Assembly (NCBI RefSeq): GCF_943788075.1
Contig: NZ_CALSOW010000005.1
Span: 50,492-114,491, forward strand
From: an uncultured Candidatus Pelagibacter sp.
GTDB taxonomy: Bacteria > Pseudomonadota > Alphaproteobacteria > Pelagibacterales > Pelagibacteraceae
Direction: 5' to 3'
DNA length: 64,000 nt
Shown: positions 19,227 to 29,004 of the stretch, in pieces
Layout of the letters: every line of letters begins with the position of its first letter
Position numbering within the stretch: the stretch's first letter is position 1
Notes under the pieces: model-generated
What the model was told of the DNA's origin: nothing
Database searches by the model: none
The model's input: the letters and a program-made list of their open reading frames with translations, nothing else
Translations under genes and position numbers: made by a program

Positions 19227-19973
19227 TTAATAAGTAGATCTACCACCACTTATGTCAAAAACAGCTGCCGTTGAAAAAGTATTCTCTTCTGATGAAAGCC
19301 AGCAAATTAATGACGTAAACTCATGGATCTCTAAAAATCTTCCTCTTGGAACTTTTGAAAGCATTCTTTGAACATGCTCTTTACTCATTTGATCTAAAAT
19401 TCTAGTTTTTGCACCAGCGGGTGTTACGGCGTTTACCGCTATATTTTTATCAGCTAACTCTTTACCAAGTGACTTTGTAAGCCCTATAGCGCCAGCTTTT
19501 CCTGAACTGTAAGCACTTGCGTTAGCATTTCCATCTTTGCCTGCAACAGAAGCTACATTTACTATTCTTCCATAATTGTTTTCAATCATATTTGGAACAA
19601 TTGCACGACAACAATTGAAAGTACCAACTAAATTAATTTGCACAATTTTATTCCACATTTCAACATCATATTCCCATAATGGCGCCGTAGGGCCAGTAAT
19701 TCCAGCATTATTTATTAAAATATCAATTTTGTTTTTTGATGTTATTTCTGAAACAGTTTTTTCTATTTGTGAATAATTTGAAACATCAATAACGTTATAG
19801 CTTAGGTTTGAATTATTCACTTCAGCAGCAGCTGACTTAAGCAGTTCTTCGTCTATATCCCATATAATAACTTTTGCACCAGAATCTAAAAATCTTTTAG
19901 CAATATCAAGACCAAAACCCTGTCCACCGCCTGTAATTACAGCAGTTCTGTTATTAAAATCATATTTGTTCAT
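19227..19973 (-). CDS. Short-chain dehydrogenase/reductase
   Basis: NAD(P)-dependent oxidoreductase of 248 residues. The nucleotide-binding TGGGQGFG, the NNAG motif, and the catalytic serine plus YxxxK (AYSSGKAG) are all present; the C-terminus has the FDISGGRSTY ending common in FabG-like enzymes. It is 5 bases from the NCS1 permease gene upstream on the same strand, suggesting that the enzyme acts on something the permease imports, but the substrate is unknown. Confidence 0.87.
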   Translation of the reverse strand: MNKYDFNNRTAVITGGGQGFGLDIAKRFLDSGAKVIIWDIDEELLKSAAAEVNNSNLSYNVIDVSNYSQIEKTVSEITSKNKIDILINNAGITGPTAPLWEYDVEMWNKIVQINLVGTFNCCRAIVPNMIENNYGRIVNVASVAGKDGNANASAYSSGKAGAIGLTKSLGKELADKNIAVNAVTPAGAKTRILDQMSKEHVQRMLSKVPRGRFLEIHEFTSLICWLSSEENTFSTAAVFDISGGRSTY

Positions 19974-19978
19974 TAAAA

Positions 19979-21436
19979 TTATTTTTTAGTTAATAGATAA
20001 TAAGTTATTAAAGAGATAAATGCACCTATTATCCAAGCAAAAGATTGCAAAAACATTAAATTAGGATTCCAAATAGTAGAAGCTGAGAAAATAAAACCTA
20101 CTAGTAAAGAGTAAAGACCTTTTATATGCCATCCATTAGAAAAATAATAAATACCACTAGCCTCAGTTGAGTAGATATCTTTGTTGCTAATGGATTGTGA
20201 TTTGATCAAATAATAATCGGCAACCATGACACCAAATAGTGGGCCAAAAAATGAACTAAAAGTGTCAATAAATGATAAAATCCCAATTTGACTTAATACA
20301 GTCACCCAAAAAACACCAATGAAGAAACTAACAATTAATATTATGTAACTCACACTTTTTAAATTTAGAGAGTTAGGAAAAAAATTTATAAGTGAATATT
20401 GAGAAGGAATAAAATTGGCTACTAAATTAGTTGATGCTGATGAAATAATAATAAAAAAAATGGCAATTACTGTAATAGATGTATTGTCAATTTTACCAAC
20501 TATATCAGTTGGATTAGTTAAAATTGAACTTAAATCAAGAAACCTTAAATTTAAAAATACATCTGAACCAATAACTATAAAAACAGAAAAAAAAGAAAAA
20601 ACAATTAAGTTGGCAATTAAACTTAAATTACCTTTTTTTAGTTCATTTTCATTTTTAACATATCGAGAAAAATCACCAAAAGTAACGATTATAATTGAGA
20701 AATATGCAAAAATTGCTCCTGCTACTGACAATAGAGCAAAAATGTTTTCATTATCTAGGAGATTTTCATAATCTAATAATTCAACAAATGCTTGAGAGGT
20801 AAGTTTTACATCACTTAATAATACTCCAAAAAAAAATATTATCATTCCTCCATACACTGTAATAGCAGAATAATTAATTAATCTCTTATTAAAATTTATA
20901 CCCACGCTAAACATTAAAGTTTGAAATAAGATAACAGCACTAAACGAAATCCAATCAATAATATCAATACCAAGTAAAAAAAATAAAAAAATATCTTTGT
21001 TTAATAAAGAACTATCAATTGAAAAAATTAAAATTCTAATTAAAAAACCAAAAGCTTTTGACAAAATATACGTTTGTACACCAAACATAAAAATCCCCAC
21101 TAAGGCTCTTAATAAAGCTAAATATTTTGCTCCTTTAAAACCCAATGAAGAACGTAATAATACGGCAAAGGGTAAGCCAAATTTCTGAGATGGTTTACCA
21201 ATTAAATTTGAAAAAATATAAACTAGAAATGATCCTAAAATGGTTCCAAAAAACACTACAAAAGTGTTTAAATCATAGACAATATATAATGATGCAATCA
21301 AAGAAAAAGCAATAATACTTTGGATGTTTACTCCCCAAAAACAAAACAAATCTTTCCAATTCCAAGTTTTGTAATTAGGGTTAACTGTAACTAAATCCCA
21401 ATTAGAAAGTGAATATTTAACTTTAGGCTGATTCAT
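19979..21436 (-). CDS. NCS1-family nucleobase or related solute symporter
   Basis: A 485-residue membrane protein with about twelve hydrophobic segments. The N-terminal region with NWDLVTVNPNYKTWNWKDLFCFWGVNIQS and the later TFGDFSRYVKNE match the NCS1 (uracil/allantoin/hydantoin/cytosine permease) family. It probably imports a purine, pyrimidine or similar compound with a cation. It forms a two-gene unit with the SDR. Cytosine-type and allantoin-type members cannot be told apart here. Confidence 0.88.
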   Translation of the reverse strand: MNQPKVKYSLSNWDLVTVNPNYKTWNWKDLFCFWGVNIQSIIAFSLIASLYIVYDLNTFVVFFGTILGSFLVYIFSNLIGKPSQKFGLPFAVLLRSSLGFKGAKYLALLRALVGIFMFGVQTYILSKAFGFLIRILIFSIDSSLLNKDIFLFFLLGIDIIDWISFSAVILFQTLMFSVGINFNKRLINYSAITVYGGMIIFFFGVLLSDVKLTSQAFVELLDYENLLDNENIFALLSVAGAIFAYFSIIIVTFGDFSRYVKNENELKKGNLSLIANLIVFSFFSVFIVIGSDVFLNLRFLDLSSILTNPTDIVGKIDNTSITVIAIFFIIISSASTNLVANFIPSQYSLINFFPNSLNLKSVSYIILIVSFFIGVFWVTVLSQIGILSFIDTFSSFFGPLFGVMVADYYLIKSQSISNKDIYSTEASGIYYFSNGWHIKGLYSLLVGFIFSASTIWNPNLMFLQSFAWIIGAFISLITYYLLTKK

Positions 21437-21501
21437 TATTGAATAATAAACTAATTAACTATGATACAGTATCTTTTTTTTTAATATTTATAAAATTTCA
21501 T

Positions 21502-22395
21502 ATGATTGATTTCTTAAAAAAAAATAGTGGTTATTTTGCAATGCTACTAGCTGTAATTGGATTTGGTGCCGGACCACCATTTGTAACTTTAGCACTTAAA
21601 GAATTCTATATTATTGACTTATTAGCAGTAAGATTTTTTATTGCTTTCTTATTGATGGTTATTTTTTGTCTAGTAATGAGAGTTGATATCTCAATAAAAC
21701 AAGTTGGATTAAAACCTTTTTTAATGGGATTATTAAATCCATTTTTAGTTACCTTATCTTTTCATATTGGTCTTTTATTAACTAGTCCAGTTAATGGAGT
21801 TGCCATAATAAGTACTTTACCTCTTATGCAGCCGTTTGTTGCAAGAATATTTTTAAAAGAAAAAATCGAAATTAAAGTAATAATTGGTGCATTTATTACT
21901 CTAATAGGAACTTATCTCTTACTTACTAGCCAATCAAAATCAGGTGCTGGAAATTATTTAGGTGATTTAATAATTTTTTTAGGAATATTATGCGCTTCTA
22001 CTAACGAAGTTATTGGAAGACGTTTCATGCAAACAAAGGTCAATCAATTATCAGTTAATACTTTTCAATATTTTACAGGTTTTGTATTATCTTTTTTAAT
22101 ACTGTTTATTATTTGGCCAAACTCTAGTTTTGAATACACTTATCATCTTGAATTTACACCTTCGGTAATGGCAGCTTTAACCTTATCTTTCATAACTTTT
22201 GCTGCTTATTTATTTTATAATTATGCTTTAAGAAGAGTTCCGATCGGAAGAATTAGCTTAATGTATCCGCTTACCGGTCCAATTGGTGCAACATCAGCTT
22301 GGATAGTAATTGATGCTGAAATTACCTTAAAAATTTTTATATCTTTAGGTATAATATTATTAGGAACTGTTACCCCTTATATTAACAAAAAATAA
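21502..22395 (+). CDS. EamA/DMT-family transporter
   Basis: A membrane protein of about 297 residues with ten hydrophobic helices in two repeats, typical of the drug/metabolite transporter superfamily (for example AVIGFGAGPPFVTLALKEF in repeat 1 and PLTGPIGATSAW in repeat 2). The frame is open from a TTG at 21439, but ATG at 21502 (MIDFLKKNSGYF) is the normal family start and is preferred. It is convergent with dctM, with only 4 bases between the stops. Confidence 0.85.
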   Translation: MIDFLKKNSGYFAMLLAVIGFGAGPPFVTLALKEFYIIDLLAVRFFIAFLLMVIFCLVMRVDISIKQVGLKPFLMGLLNPFLVTLSFHIGLLLTSPVNGVAIISTLPLMQPFVARIFLKEKIEIKVIIGAFITLIGTYLLLTSQSKSGAGNYLGDLIIFLGILCASTNEVIGRRFMQTKVNQLSVNTFQYFTGFVLSFLILFIIWPNSSFEYTYHLEFTPSVMAALTLSFITFAAYLFYNYALRRVPIGRISLMYPLTGPIGATSAWIVIDAEITLKIFISLGIILLGTVTPYINKK

Positions 22396-22399
22396 AAAA

Positions 22400-23741
22400 C
22401 TAAGGTGATGGATACATCACACTTGGTAACCATAGTGCAATTTGTGGGAATATAATAATTAAAATTAAACCTATAACTTGAATTACCATAAACTGCATCA
22501 TTCCAAGATAAATATCTTTTAAATCCCATTGCGGAACAACCCCTTTTAAAAAATATGCTGACAAAGCAACAGGTGGTGATAGCCATGCGGTCTGGAGGTT
22601 AACGGCAACTAAAATAGCAAACCAAGTTAAATTAAATCCAAGTTCTTGAACTAATGGTAATAAAATTGGTAATACTATTAATACAATTGGAACCCATTCT
22701 AAAGGCCAACCTAGCAAGAAAATTACTGCCATCATAATAGCTAAAACCCAATATTTGTTTATTTCTAATCCAAGCAAATAATCCGTAAGTAGAGATGGTG
22801 TTCCAAGTTTAGAAAACACAGCTCCAAAGAAATTTGATGCAGCAACTAAAAACATAATTAAAGCAGTAATTTCTAAAGTTTTAATCATTGCTTCTTTTAA
22901 ACCTTTGTAAGTAAACTTTTTATAAGCAACAGCTAGTAAGAATTGATCCAAATGCACCCATACCCGCACCTTCTGTAGGTGTTGCTAAACCAAATAAAAT
23001 ACTTCCAAGTGCAAAAAATACTAACGCTGCAGGTGGTACCAATCCCATAAAAAATTCATACCAAACCTTACCCATATTTTTTGGTCTTTCGCTTGCAGGT
23101 AAAACAGGTCCAAGTTTAGGGTTTAAATAACATCGCAAAGTTGTGTAGCCAGCATATAAAGATGCCAACATTATTCCTGGAATAATTGCTGCAGCAAACA
23201 AATCAGTAACAGGAATTTCAAGTACAGGACCCATTACAACTAACATGATGCTTGGAGGAATAAGTATTCCTAAAGTACCACCAGCACAAATTAAACCTGC
23301 TGATAATCTTGTATCATAACCGGATCTAATCATTGTTTTACCAGCCATAATTCCTAAAATTGTAACTGAAGCTCCAACAATACCAGTTGCTGCTGCAAAG
23401 ATTGTTGATACAAACATTACAGCATAAAATAGTGCACCTCTAGTCTTTGAAAGCATTAACTGTACAGAATTAAACAATCTTTCCATTAAGCCTGCTGACT
23501 CCATTAATATACCCATAAATATAAAGAGTGGGACAGCAACCAGAGTACTTTCGGTCATAATCATATTAAATTGAAGTGTCATTAGGTAAAAAACTAATTT
23601 ACCAAAACCCCAATAACCAAAAACAAGGCCTAAAAATATTAATGTGAATGAAATTGGAAAACCAATAAAAATTGCAAATAACATACAACCAATCATTATT
23701 GCTCCAATTAATTCGGGACTGAAAAAATCCATTATGGCCAT
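22400..23741 (-). pseudogene. dctM: TRAP transporter large permease DctM, frameshifted
   Basis: Large membrane subunit of a tripartite ATP-independent periplasmic transporter. Two frames together cover the whole protein. The first (23741 down to 22920) runs from MAIMDFFSPELIG to PTEGAGMGAFGSIL; the second continues LLAVAYKKFTYKGLKEA to the C-terminus. Removing one base near 22937 restores GAFGSILLAVAYKK, the form expected for DctM, and gives about 446 residues, close to normal length. The break is therefore a single +1 indel, real or due to sequence error. It overlaps dctQ by 10 bases. Confidence 0.88.
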
Positions 23742-24388
23742 CTACCTTTCACAAAAGCATAGTAACTTTTTAAAATTTCTGAAAAGCCTTGAACTAAAAG
23801 TAAAAATGCACCAATAGGCATACAACTTTTTAAAGGCCACATTATTGGCATCCAAGTTGTGTCCATTGCTCTTTGAATTCTAGTCTTGCCACCTATACAT
23901 TCCATTAAATCTGATCTTCCACAAATTGATGTGTAAGCGTAATCAAAACTAACCCAGAAAAAAACAAGAAAACCTGGGAAAAAAAATAATAAATATAGAA
24001 ATAAGTCCACCTTAGCTTGGTTTCTAACTTTCCAATTTCTATATAGAAAATCAGCTCTAATATGAATACCTTTTGATAAAGTGTAAGCAGCACCAAGCAT
24101 AAAAAATGCTCCAGCTGACATTCTAGTTACATCATAAACCCATAAAGTAGGTCTGTTAAAAAAATGTCTTCCTATAACTTCATAAACCATTGAAAATATT
24201 AAAGGGACACATATCCAACAAACAATTTTGCCAGTTAAAAGCATTTTTGCGTCAATAAATTCTATTGTTTTAGCCATCCAAGGAACCATGTCCTTTGGCA
24301 TTTTTAAACTTGTTCTTCTTTCAGCTATTAACTCATCAGTTATATCTAAAGTTTCTTTTACTTTAGGTGCTGATTTTTTTTTGACCAT
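23732..24388 (-). CDS. dctQ: TRAP transporter small permease DctQ
   Basis: Small membrane subunit of 218 residues that bridges the binding protein and DctM. Four hydrophobic helices follow a charged N-terminal extension of about 45 residues. The family pattern is visible as YEVIGRHFFNRPTLWVYDVTRM and LSKGIHIRADFLY. It belongs to the dctP-dctQ-dctM order, downstream of a strong hairpin after dctP. Confidence 0.92.
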   Translation of the reverse strand: MVKKKSAPKVKETLDITDELIAERRTSLKMPKDMVPWMAKTIEFIDAKMLLTGKIVCWICVPLIFSMVYEVIGRHFFNRPTLWVYDVTRMSAGAFFMLGAAYTLSKGIHIRADFLYRNWKVRNQAKVDLFLYLLFFFPGFLVFFWVSFDYAYTSICGRSDLMECIGGKTRIQRAMDTTWMPIMWPLKSCMPIGAFLLLVQGFSEILKSYYAFVKGRWP

Positions 24389-24430
24389 AAGAAGATTTTT
24401 TAATTTTAAGATTTAATTAGATATTAATAA

Positions 24431-24458
24431 AAAGTGGGGATAAGTCTATCCCCACTTT
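24431..24458 (-). terminator. Rho-independent terminator-like hairpin after dctP
   Basis: A perfect 12-base-pair stem (arms 24431-24442 and 24447-24458) with a 4-base loop. In the minus-strand direction it follows the dctP stop at 24471 and is followed by TTTTTATTAAT. It lies between dctP and dctQ, so it probably lets dctP transcript exceed dctQM transcript by partial termination or by protecting the dctP 3' end. Confidence 0.85.
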
Positions 24459-24470
24459 AAAATTTATAAC

Positions 24471-25559
24471 TTACTGTTGCTTAGCAAAAGCAGTTCCGAT
24501 TGATGCATCAGATGTTTCCATTTGTGCAATAAAAGGTACTACGATTTTTGCGTGAGCAGTCATGTGGTCATATACTTTTTTGAAAAATGCATTTTCTGCA
24601 GCATTTTTCTTAATAGTAGCTTGTGCAGCATTCATGTACTCTGTGAAATAATCAGCAGGAGTATCATGAAGTATAACACCATGATTTTCAGTTAAATCGA
24701 TAAGCGCTTTACCGTTTTCAACAGCTCTGTTTGTAATATTTCTAGTGATCATCGCTTCAGATGCAACTTCCATTGCATATTTTTGATGGTCAGTTAGAGA
24801 CTTATAAACATCACCGTTAATGTAAATGTCACCATTTACAACGTTTTGGTGTAAACCTTGTAGGTAATAGTTTTTCAATACTTTTTGAAAACCAAATACA
24901 GAGTCAGGCTTTGGACAACACCACTCAGCAGCATCGATAGTTCCTTTTTCAAGAGCTGGTAAAATATCTCCACCACCCATTGAAACAGAAGCTACACCAA
25001 TATCTTTGTAAGTTTGGCCAGGAATTCCCGGAGGAGTTCTGAATCTATATTTTCTAAAGTCAGCCATGCTATTAATTGGCTCTTTAAACCAACCTAAAGC
25101 TTCTGGACCAGAAGATGCCATTACAAAACCTTTAACGTTCATCCCCATTTCATCCCATAATTGGTCGTAAAGTTCCATACCACCATTATCAAAATACCAT
25201 GCTAACCAAGATTTAGTACTTAAACCAATACCACCACCTGCAACTGGCGAACCAAATAACATTGCAGCTGGGTGATAGTTAGACCAGTAGTGAGTCCAAG
25301 CAGCACCACCATCAACAAGACCTTTGTCAACAGCTTCTAAAGTTTCTTTTAAACCAACAACTTCACCTTTTGATAAAAGTTCAAATTTTAACTCACCTCG
25401 AGTTAATTTTGTTACTCTGTCAGTCCACATCTTAACGATTTGACCATCGTAAGAAGTTTTTGGAAAAGTAAGTTGGATTTTTAATGTTTTAGCAGAAGCA
25501 GATCCAATTAGAGATACTGCAAATACTAAAGCTAAAATCATTGAAGTGATTTTTTTCAT
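24471..25559 (-). CDS. dctP: TRAP transporter periplasmic substrate-binding protein DctP
   Basis: Periplasmic solute receptor of 362 residues. It has a clean signal peptide ending SLIGSASA. The mature part has TRAP-receptor features: KMWTDRVTKLTRGELKFELL near the N-terminus, the ligand-carboxylate region FRTPPGIPGQTYKDIG with the conserved arginine, and GTIDAAEWCCPKPD. The WCCPKPD region resembles the alpha-keto-acid and related receptors, but the ligand cannot be fixed from sequence. A purine-rich ribosome site (GAGAGGGA) precedes the start, in line with high expression. Confidence 0.93.
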   Translation of the reverse strand: MKKITSMILALVFAVSLIGSASAKTLKIQLTFPKTSYDGQIVKMWTDRVTKLTRGELKFELLSKGEVVGLKETLEAVDKGLVDGGAAWTHYWSNYHPAAMLFGSPVAGGGIGLSTKSWLAWYFDNGGMELYDQLWDEMGMNVKGFVMASSGPEALGWFKEPINSMADFRKYRFRTPPGIPGQTYKDIGVASVSMGGGDILPALEKGTIDAAEWCCPKPDSVFGFQKVLKNYYLQGLHQNVVNGDIYINGDVYKSLTDHQKYAMEVASEAMITRNITNRAVENGKALIDLTENHGVILHDTPADYFTEYMNAAQATIKKNAAENAFFKKVYDHMTAHAKIVVPFIAQMETSDASIGTAFAKQQ

Positions 25560-25603
25560 TATATTTCCCTCTCGTTAATTTATTAAGTCTTAATAAGAGA
25601 TGA

Positions 25604-25632
25604 AATAAACCTTAAATTCACACAAATGTAAA
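25604..25632 (-). promoter_or_regulatory. Candidate sigma-70 promoter of dctP
   Basis: On the minus strand TTTACA (25627-25632) and TTTATT (25604-25609) are separated by 17 bases, putting the transcript start about 35-40 bases before the dctP ATG. The -35 matches consensus at five of six positions, the -10 at four. In AT-rich DNA such matches are common, so the call is tentative. Confidence 0.3.
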
Positions 25633-25685
25633 ACTTTTTATTCCTTTTTTTTTATTTTTTACAATTAGAGATATATTTATGTGTT

Positions 25686-25706
25686 ATAGTATTGTTTTAA
25701 TACTAT
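25686..25706. repeat. AT-rich inverted repeat between the HIBADH gene and dctP
   Basis: A perfect 8-base inverted repeat, ATAGTATT and AATACTAT, with a 5-base loop. It lies 18 bases after the HIBADH stop on the minus strand and upstream of the dctP promoter region. It could be a weak terminator of the upstream operon or an operator; no U-tract follows directly, so termination is uncertain. Confidence 0.35.
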
Positions 25707-25723
25707 TCTTGTTTAGATTTGTT

Positions 25724-26650
25724 TTAATCTTTACCTTTTGGATCAAACGGATAATCCCAAGCATCACCACCAATCATCTTAGAAATACCAGAATAATCTG
25801 TTTCACTATCACCATCTTCACAAAACTTAGAGAAGATATCTAGAGCAGCTTTACCAAGTGGTGTAGATGCATCTACAGATTTTGCAGCATCCCTTGCTAA
25901 ATTCAAATCTTTTTTCATCATAGCAGCTGTAAAACCTGGCCGATATTTATTATTTGATGGAACTCCTTCTGTAAGATTTGGTAATGGTGTGTAATTAGTC
26001 ATAGCCCAATTGTTTCCTGATGCTTCTTTAATGATAGAGTGAACTTTTTTTACATCCATTTTTAATCTTTGAGCTAACATTAAAGCTTCAGCAGAAGCTA
26101 TCATCGAAATTCCTAAAGACATATTGTTACAAATTTTAACACCCACTCCACTTCCTTGTGCACCAGCATGTAAAATTTTTTGTCCCATTATATCGAACAG
26201 TGGTTTAGCTAAAGCCACTGCTTCATCAGTTCCACCTACTAAGAAATTTAATTTTCCAATTCTTGCTCCCATAACTCCACCAGTTACTGGAGCATCAATC
26301 ATTTTTATTCCAATTTTTTTTGCTTCATTGCCCAGAGCTAATGATGTTTCAATATCAATTGTAGAACAATCAATTATCAAACAATCTTTTGGAATTTTTT
26401 TTAATATCCCATTGTCTCCTAAATAAAGTGAACGAACATGTTTTCCCTCTGGTAACATAGAAATCACTGTAGTTGCGCCTTGGAGTAATTCTTCCATAGA
26501 ACCAATTACATTTAAGCCTGACTGTTTTGCTATTTCAATTACATCTGGAGAAACATCAAAAACTTTTACATTTTTTCCAGCTTTAACTAATTGATTAGCC
26601 ATAGGATTTCCCATGTTACCTACTCCAATAAAAGCGATATGATTAGACAT
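25724..26650 (-). CDS. NAD-dependent 3-hydroxyisobutyrate dehydrogenase-family enzyme
   Basis: Beta-hydroxyacid dehydrogenase of 308 residues. The Rossmann motif GVGNMGNPMANQLVKAG is at the N-terminus; the substrate-site block DAPVTGGVMGARIG and the catalytic lysine region GVGVKICNNM follow. Family members act on 3-hydroxyisobutyrate, tartronate semialdehyde or similar substrates. It overlaps the aldehyde dehydrogenase gene by 8 bases, which suggests coupled steps of one pathway. Confidence 0.87.
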   Translation of the reverse strand: MSNHIAFIGVGNMGNPMANQLVKAGKNVKVFDVSPDVIEIAKQSGLNVIGSMEELLQGATTVISMLPEGKHVRSLYLGDNGILKKIPKDCLIIDCSTIDIETSLALGNEAKKIGIKMIDAPVTGGVMGARIGKLNFLVGGTDEAVALAKPLFDIMGQKILHAGAQGSGVGVKICNNMSLGISMIASAEALMLAQRLKMDVKKVHSIIKEASGNNWAMTNYTPLPNLTEGVPSNNKYRPGFTAAMMKKDLNLARDAAKSVDASTPLGKAALDIFSKFCEDGDSETDYSGISKMIGGDAWDYPFDPKGKD

Positions 26651-28163
26651 CTATATTTGATTTCCCTCTATTTATTAATACTGTTTTGCTTTGCGTAAAA
26701 TGATTCATCATACTGTCAAAAGCATACTCTTTACCAAGTCCACTCATCTTTATTCCACCATAAGAAACATTTGCTCTAGGAGCAACACATTGATTAACCT
26801 GAACAAAACCTGCTTCTATTTCATCAACAAATTGTAAGGCTCTTGATAAATCCTTAGTCCATAAAACTGCTGATAAGCCAAATTGTGTGTCATTTGCACT
26901 TTTCATAACTTCATCAAAACTTTTAAAAGGTATAGCACAAGCAACAGGACCAAAAACTTCCTCTTGGCAAACTGGAGAGCTTACAGGTAGTCCTGAAAGT
27001 AATGTTGGTTCATAATAAAAACCATCTTTATACTCTCCGCCTTTTGATTGATTTCCTCCATGTAAAATCTTTGTTGATGAATTTTTTTTTGCAATATCCA
27101 TATAATACAAAGTTCTTTTAAGTTGCTCTTCTGAGATAATTGCTCCAATATCTGATTTTTCATCAAGAGCATTCCCCATTTTAAGTTTACTTAATCTTTC
27201 CACTGCTCCCTCTAAAACTTTGTCATAAATTTTTTCATGAATATAAACTCTAGATCCTGCAGTACACGCTTGACCTTGTCTCGTGTATCTCATCCCATCA
27301 ATCACTCCTGGAATTGCAATCTCAAGATCCGCATCACTCATTATAATATTTGGATTTTTTCCACCTAACTCTAAAGTAACAGGGCATAATTTAGGTGCGG
27401 CTTTAGAGGCTATAATTTTTCCAACTGAAAAAGATCCTGTAAATGTTACTTTTCTAACTTTTTCATGAGCAATTAAAGGCTCACCACACTCTTCACCATA
27501 ACCAGATATTACATTTAAAACTCCTGGAGGTAATTCTTGTTGAAGAATTTCACAAACTAGTAATGCACAAAATGGAGCTTGTTCGGCAGTTTTTAAAACG
27601 ACAGTATTACCTGCAACTATTGCGGGTGCAATTTTTGCTACAGTTAAAAATAATGGAGCGTTCCAAGGAATTATTGCACAAACAACACCAATAGGATCTT
27701 TAGTTGTATAGTGTATTGTGTTAGGAATATTAGGTGGGTAATTTTCTCCTTTTATTTCCCCAGCAAGACCAGCAAACATATGAGTCAATTCAATTGAAGC
27801 GGCTGTTTCAGGTTTTGCCTGAGTTCTAAGAGCATTACCTGTATCTAAAGCTAGTAAAGTTTCTATCTCACTTCTTCTTTCTTCAAGTTTTCTTGCTGCA
27901 GCAGTCATCATTTTTCCACGTTCACGTGCAGGAATTTTTTTCCATTTATGAAAAGCAGTTTCTGCTGAACTTACAGCAACATCAACATCATGTTTATCAC
28001 ACTGGGGAGCTTCACCAATTTGTTCTCCTGTACTTGGGTTAACTACTTTAATTTTATTTGAAGATTTTGCAGAAATTAATTTTCCATCAATTAAAATTTT
28101 ATTTGTTAATCTTTTTGCATTTCCTAAAGCTAAATCTAAGTTTTTTTTAAAATCATCACTCAT
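26643..28163 (-). CDS. NAD(P)-dependent aldehyde dehydrogenase
   Basis: Aldehyde dehydrogenase of 506 residues. The catalytic glutamate lies in TLELGGKNPNI, the catalytic cysteine in RQGQACTAGSR, and cofactor-binding residues in IIPWNAPLF and FTGSFSVGK. The substrate is not evident. It is sandwiched between an SDR gene (no gap) and the HIBADH-family gene (8-base overlap), making a three-gene oxidation operon. Confidence 0.9.
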   Translation of the reverse strand: MSDDFKKNLDLALGNAKRLTNKILIDGKLISAKSSNKIKVVNPSTGEQIGEAPQCDKHDVDVAVSSAETAFHKWKKIPARERGKMMTAAARKLEERRSEIETLLALDTGNALRTQAKPETAASIELTHMFAGLAGEIKGENYPPNIPNTIHYTTKDPIGVVCAIIPWNAPLFLTVAKIAPAIVAGNTVVLKTAEQAPFCALLVCEILQQELPPGVLNVISGYGEECGEPLIAHEKVRKVTFTGSFSVGKIIASKAAPKLCPVTLELGGKNPNIIMSDADLEIAIPGVIDGMRYTRQGQACTAGSRVYIHEKIYDKVLEGAVERLSKLKMGNALDEKSDIGAIISEEQLKRTLYYMDIAKKNSSTKILHGGNQSKGGEYKDGFYYEPTLLSGLPVSSPVCQEEVFGPVACAIPFKSFDEVMKSANDTQFGLSAVLWTKDLSRALQFVDEIEAGFVQVNQCVAPRANVSYGGIKMSGLGKEYAFDSMMNHFTQSKTVLINRGKSNIDV

Positions 28164-28940
28164 TTAATTTTCCAACTCACCTTTTCTGGTTTTGGCAGCT
28201 AACCAGCCACCATCAATTTTTATCTCTGATCCATTAATAAAATCAGCATCATCACTTGATAAAAATACTGCTGCACCAGATATATCAGAAGGCACTCCCC
28301 ATCGTCCAACAATAGTTTCTTTACCCCATGCCTCACCATGTACTGGATCTTCTGCAAATTTTTGATTGAAAGGAGTTGAAATCAAACCTGGACAAATAGT
28401 ATTAACGTTTATATTTTTTCCAGTTAAATCTACTGCTAAAGCTCTAGTTAAACCTAAAACACCAGTCTTAGCAGCTACATATGCAACTCTATCAGGCCTA
28501 CCCATAAAACTTGCAATAGAACCAAAATTAACAATCTTGCCTTTGCCATTTTTAATCATGTGAGGAATTACAGCCTTACAACAAAGATATGGCCCAGTTA
28601 GATTTACAGAAAGCATTTCATCCCACTGCTTTTTTGTATGATCTAATATATTATTAATATGCCTTATACCTGCGTTGTTAATTAAAATATCTATTTTACT
28701 AAATTTTTTGACAGCTTCTTCAGCCATATTATTTGCACTAAATTCATCAGCAACATTAGTATCCACTACAATTGCATCTCCTCCATTTTCTATAATTTTT
28801 TTTTGTGTATTCTTTCCACTTTCAATATCCATTTCAGCAATAACAATTTTTGCCCCTTCTTTTGCTAATCCTAAACAAATTTCTGCACCAATACCTTTTC
28901 CTCCACCAGTAACTATGGCAACTTTATTTTCTAATTTCAT
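28164..28940 (-). CDS. Short-chain dehydrogenase/reductase
   Basis: SDR of 258 residues with TGGGKGIGAE, NNAGIRH, and the catalytic YVAAKTG; the end KIDGGWLAAK is usual for FabG-like enzymes. It is the first gene of the SDR-ALDH-HIBADH operon and is divergent from an HxlR-type regulator across 139 bases, so it is probably the regulated promoter-proximal gene. Confidence 0.88.
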   Translation of the reverse strand: MKLENKVAIVTGGGKGIGAEICLGLAKEGAKIVIAEMDIESGKNTQKKIIENGGDAIVVDTNVADEFSANNMAEEAVKKFSKIDILINNAGIRHINNILDHTKKQWDEMLSVNLTGPYLCCKAVIPHMIKNGKGKIVNFGSIASFMGRPDRVAYVAAKTGVLGLTRALAVDLTGKNINVNTICPGLISTPFNQKFAEDPVHGEAWGKETIVGRWGVPSDISGAAVFLSSDDADFINGSEIKIDGGWLAAKTRKGELEN

Positions 28941-28980
28941 TTATATATTTTCTTTCAGGGTTAAATAAAAATTTAATTTT

Positions 28981-29004
28981 TTGAGATATAATATTATTTC
29001 TCAA
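28981..29004. promoter_or_regulatory. Candidate operator: dyad in the divergent SDR/hxlR region
   Basis: TTGAGA and TCTCAA form a dyad separated by 12 bases in the 139-base gap between the SDR gene and the HxlR-type regulator. Winged-helix dimers such as HxlR often bind dyads in such divergent gaps. There is no experimental match known to me, so this is only a candidate. Confidence 0.3.

Noticed and set aside
21439..21501. Upstream extension of the EamA transporter from a TTG
   Set aside because: The extension is not typical of the family. ATG at 21502 gives the standard N-terminus.
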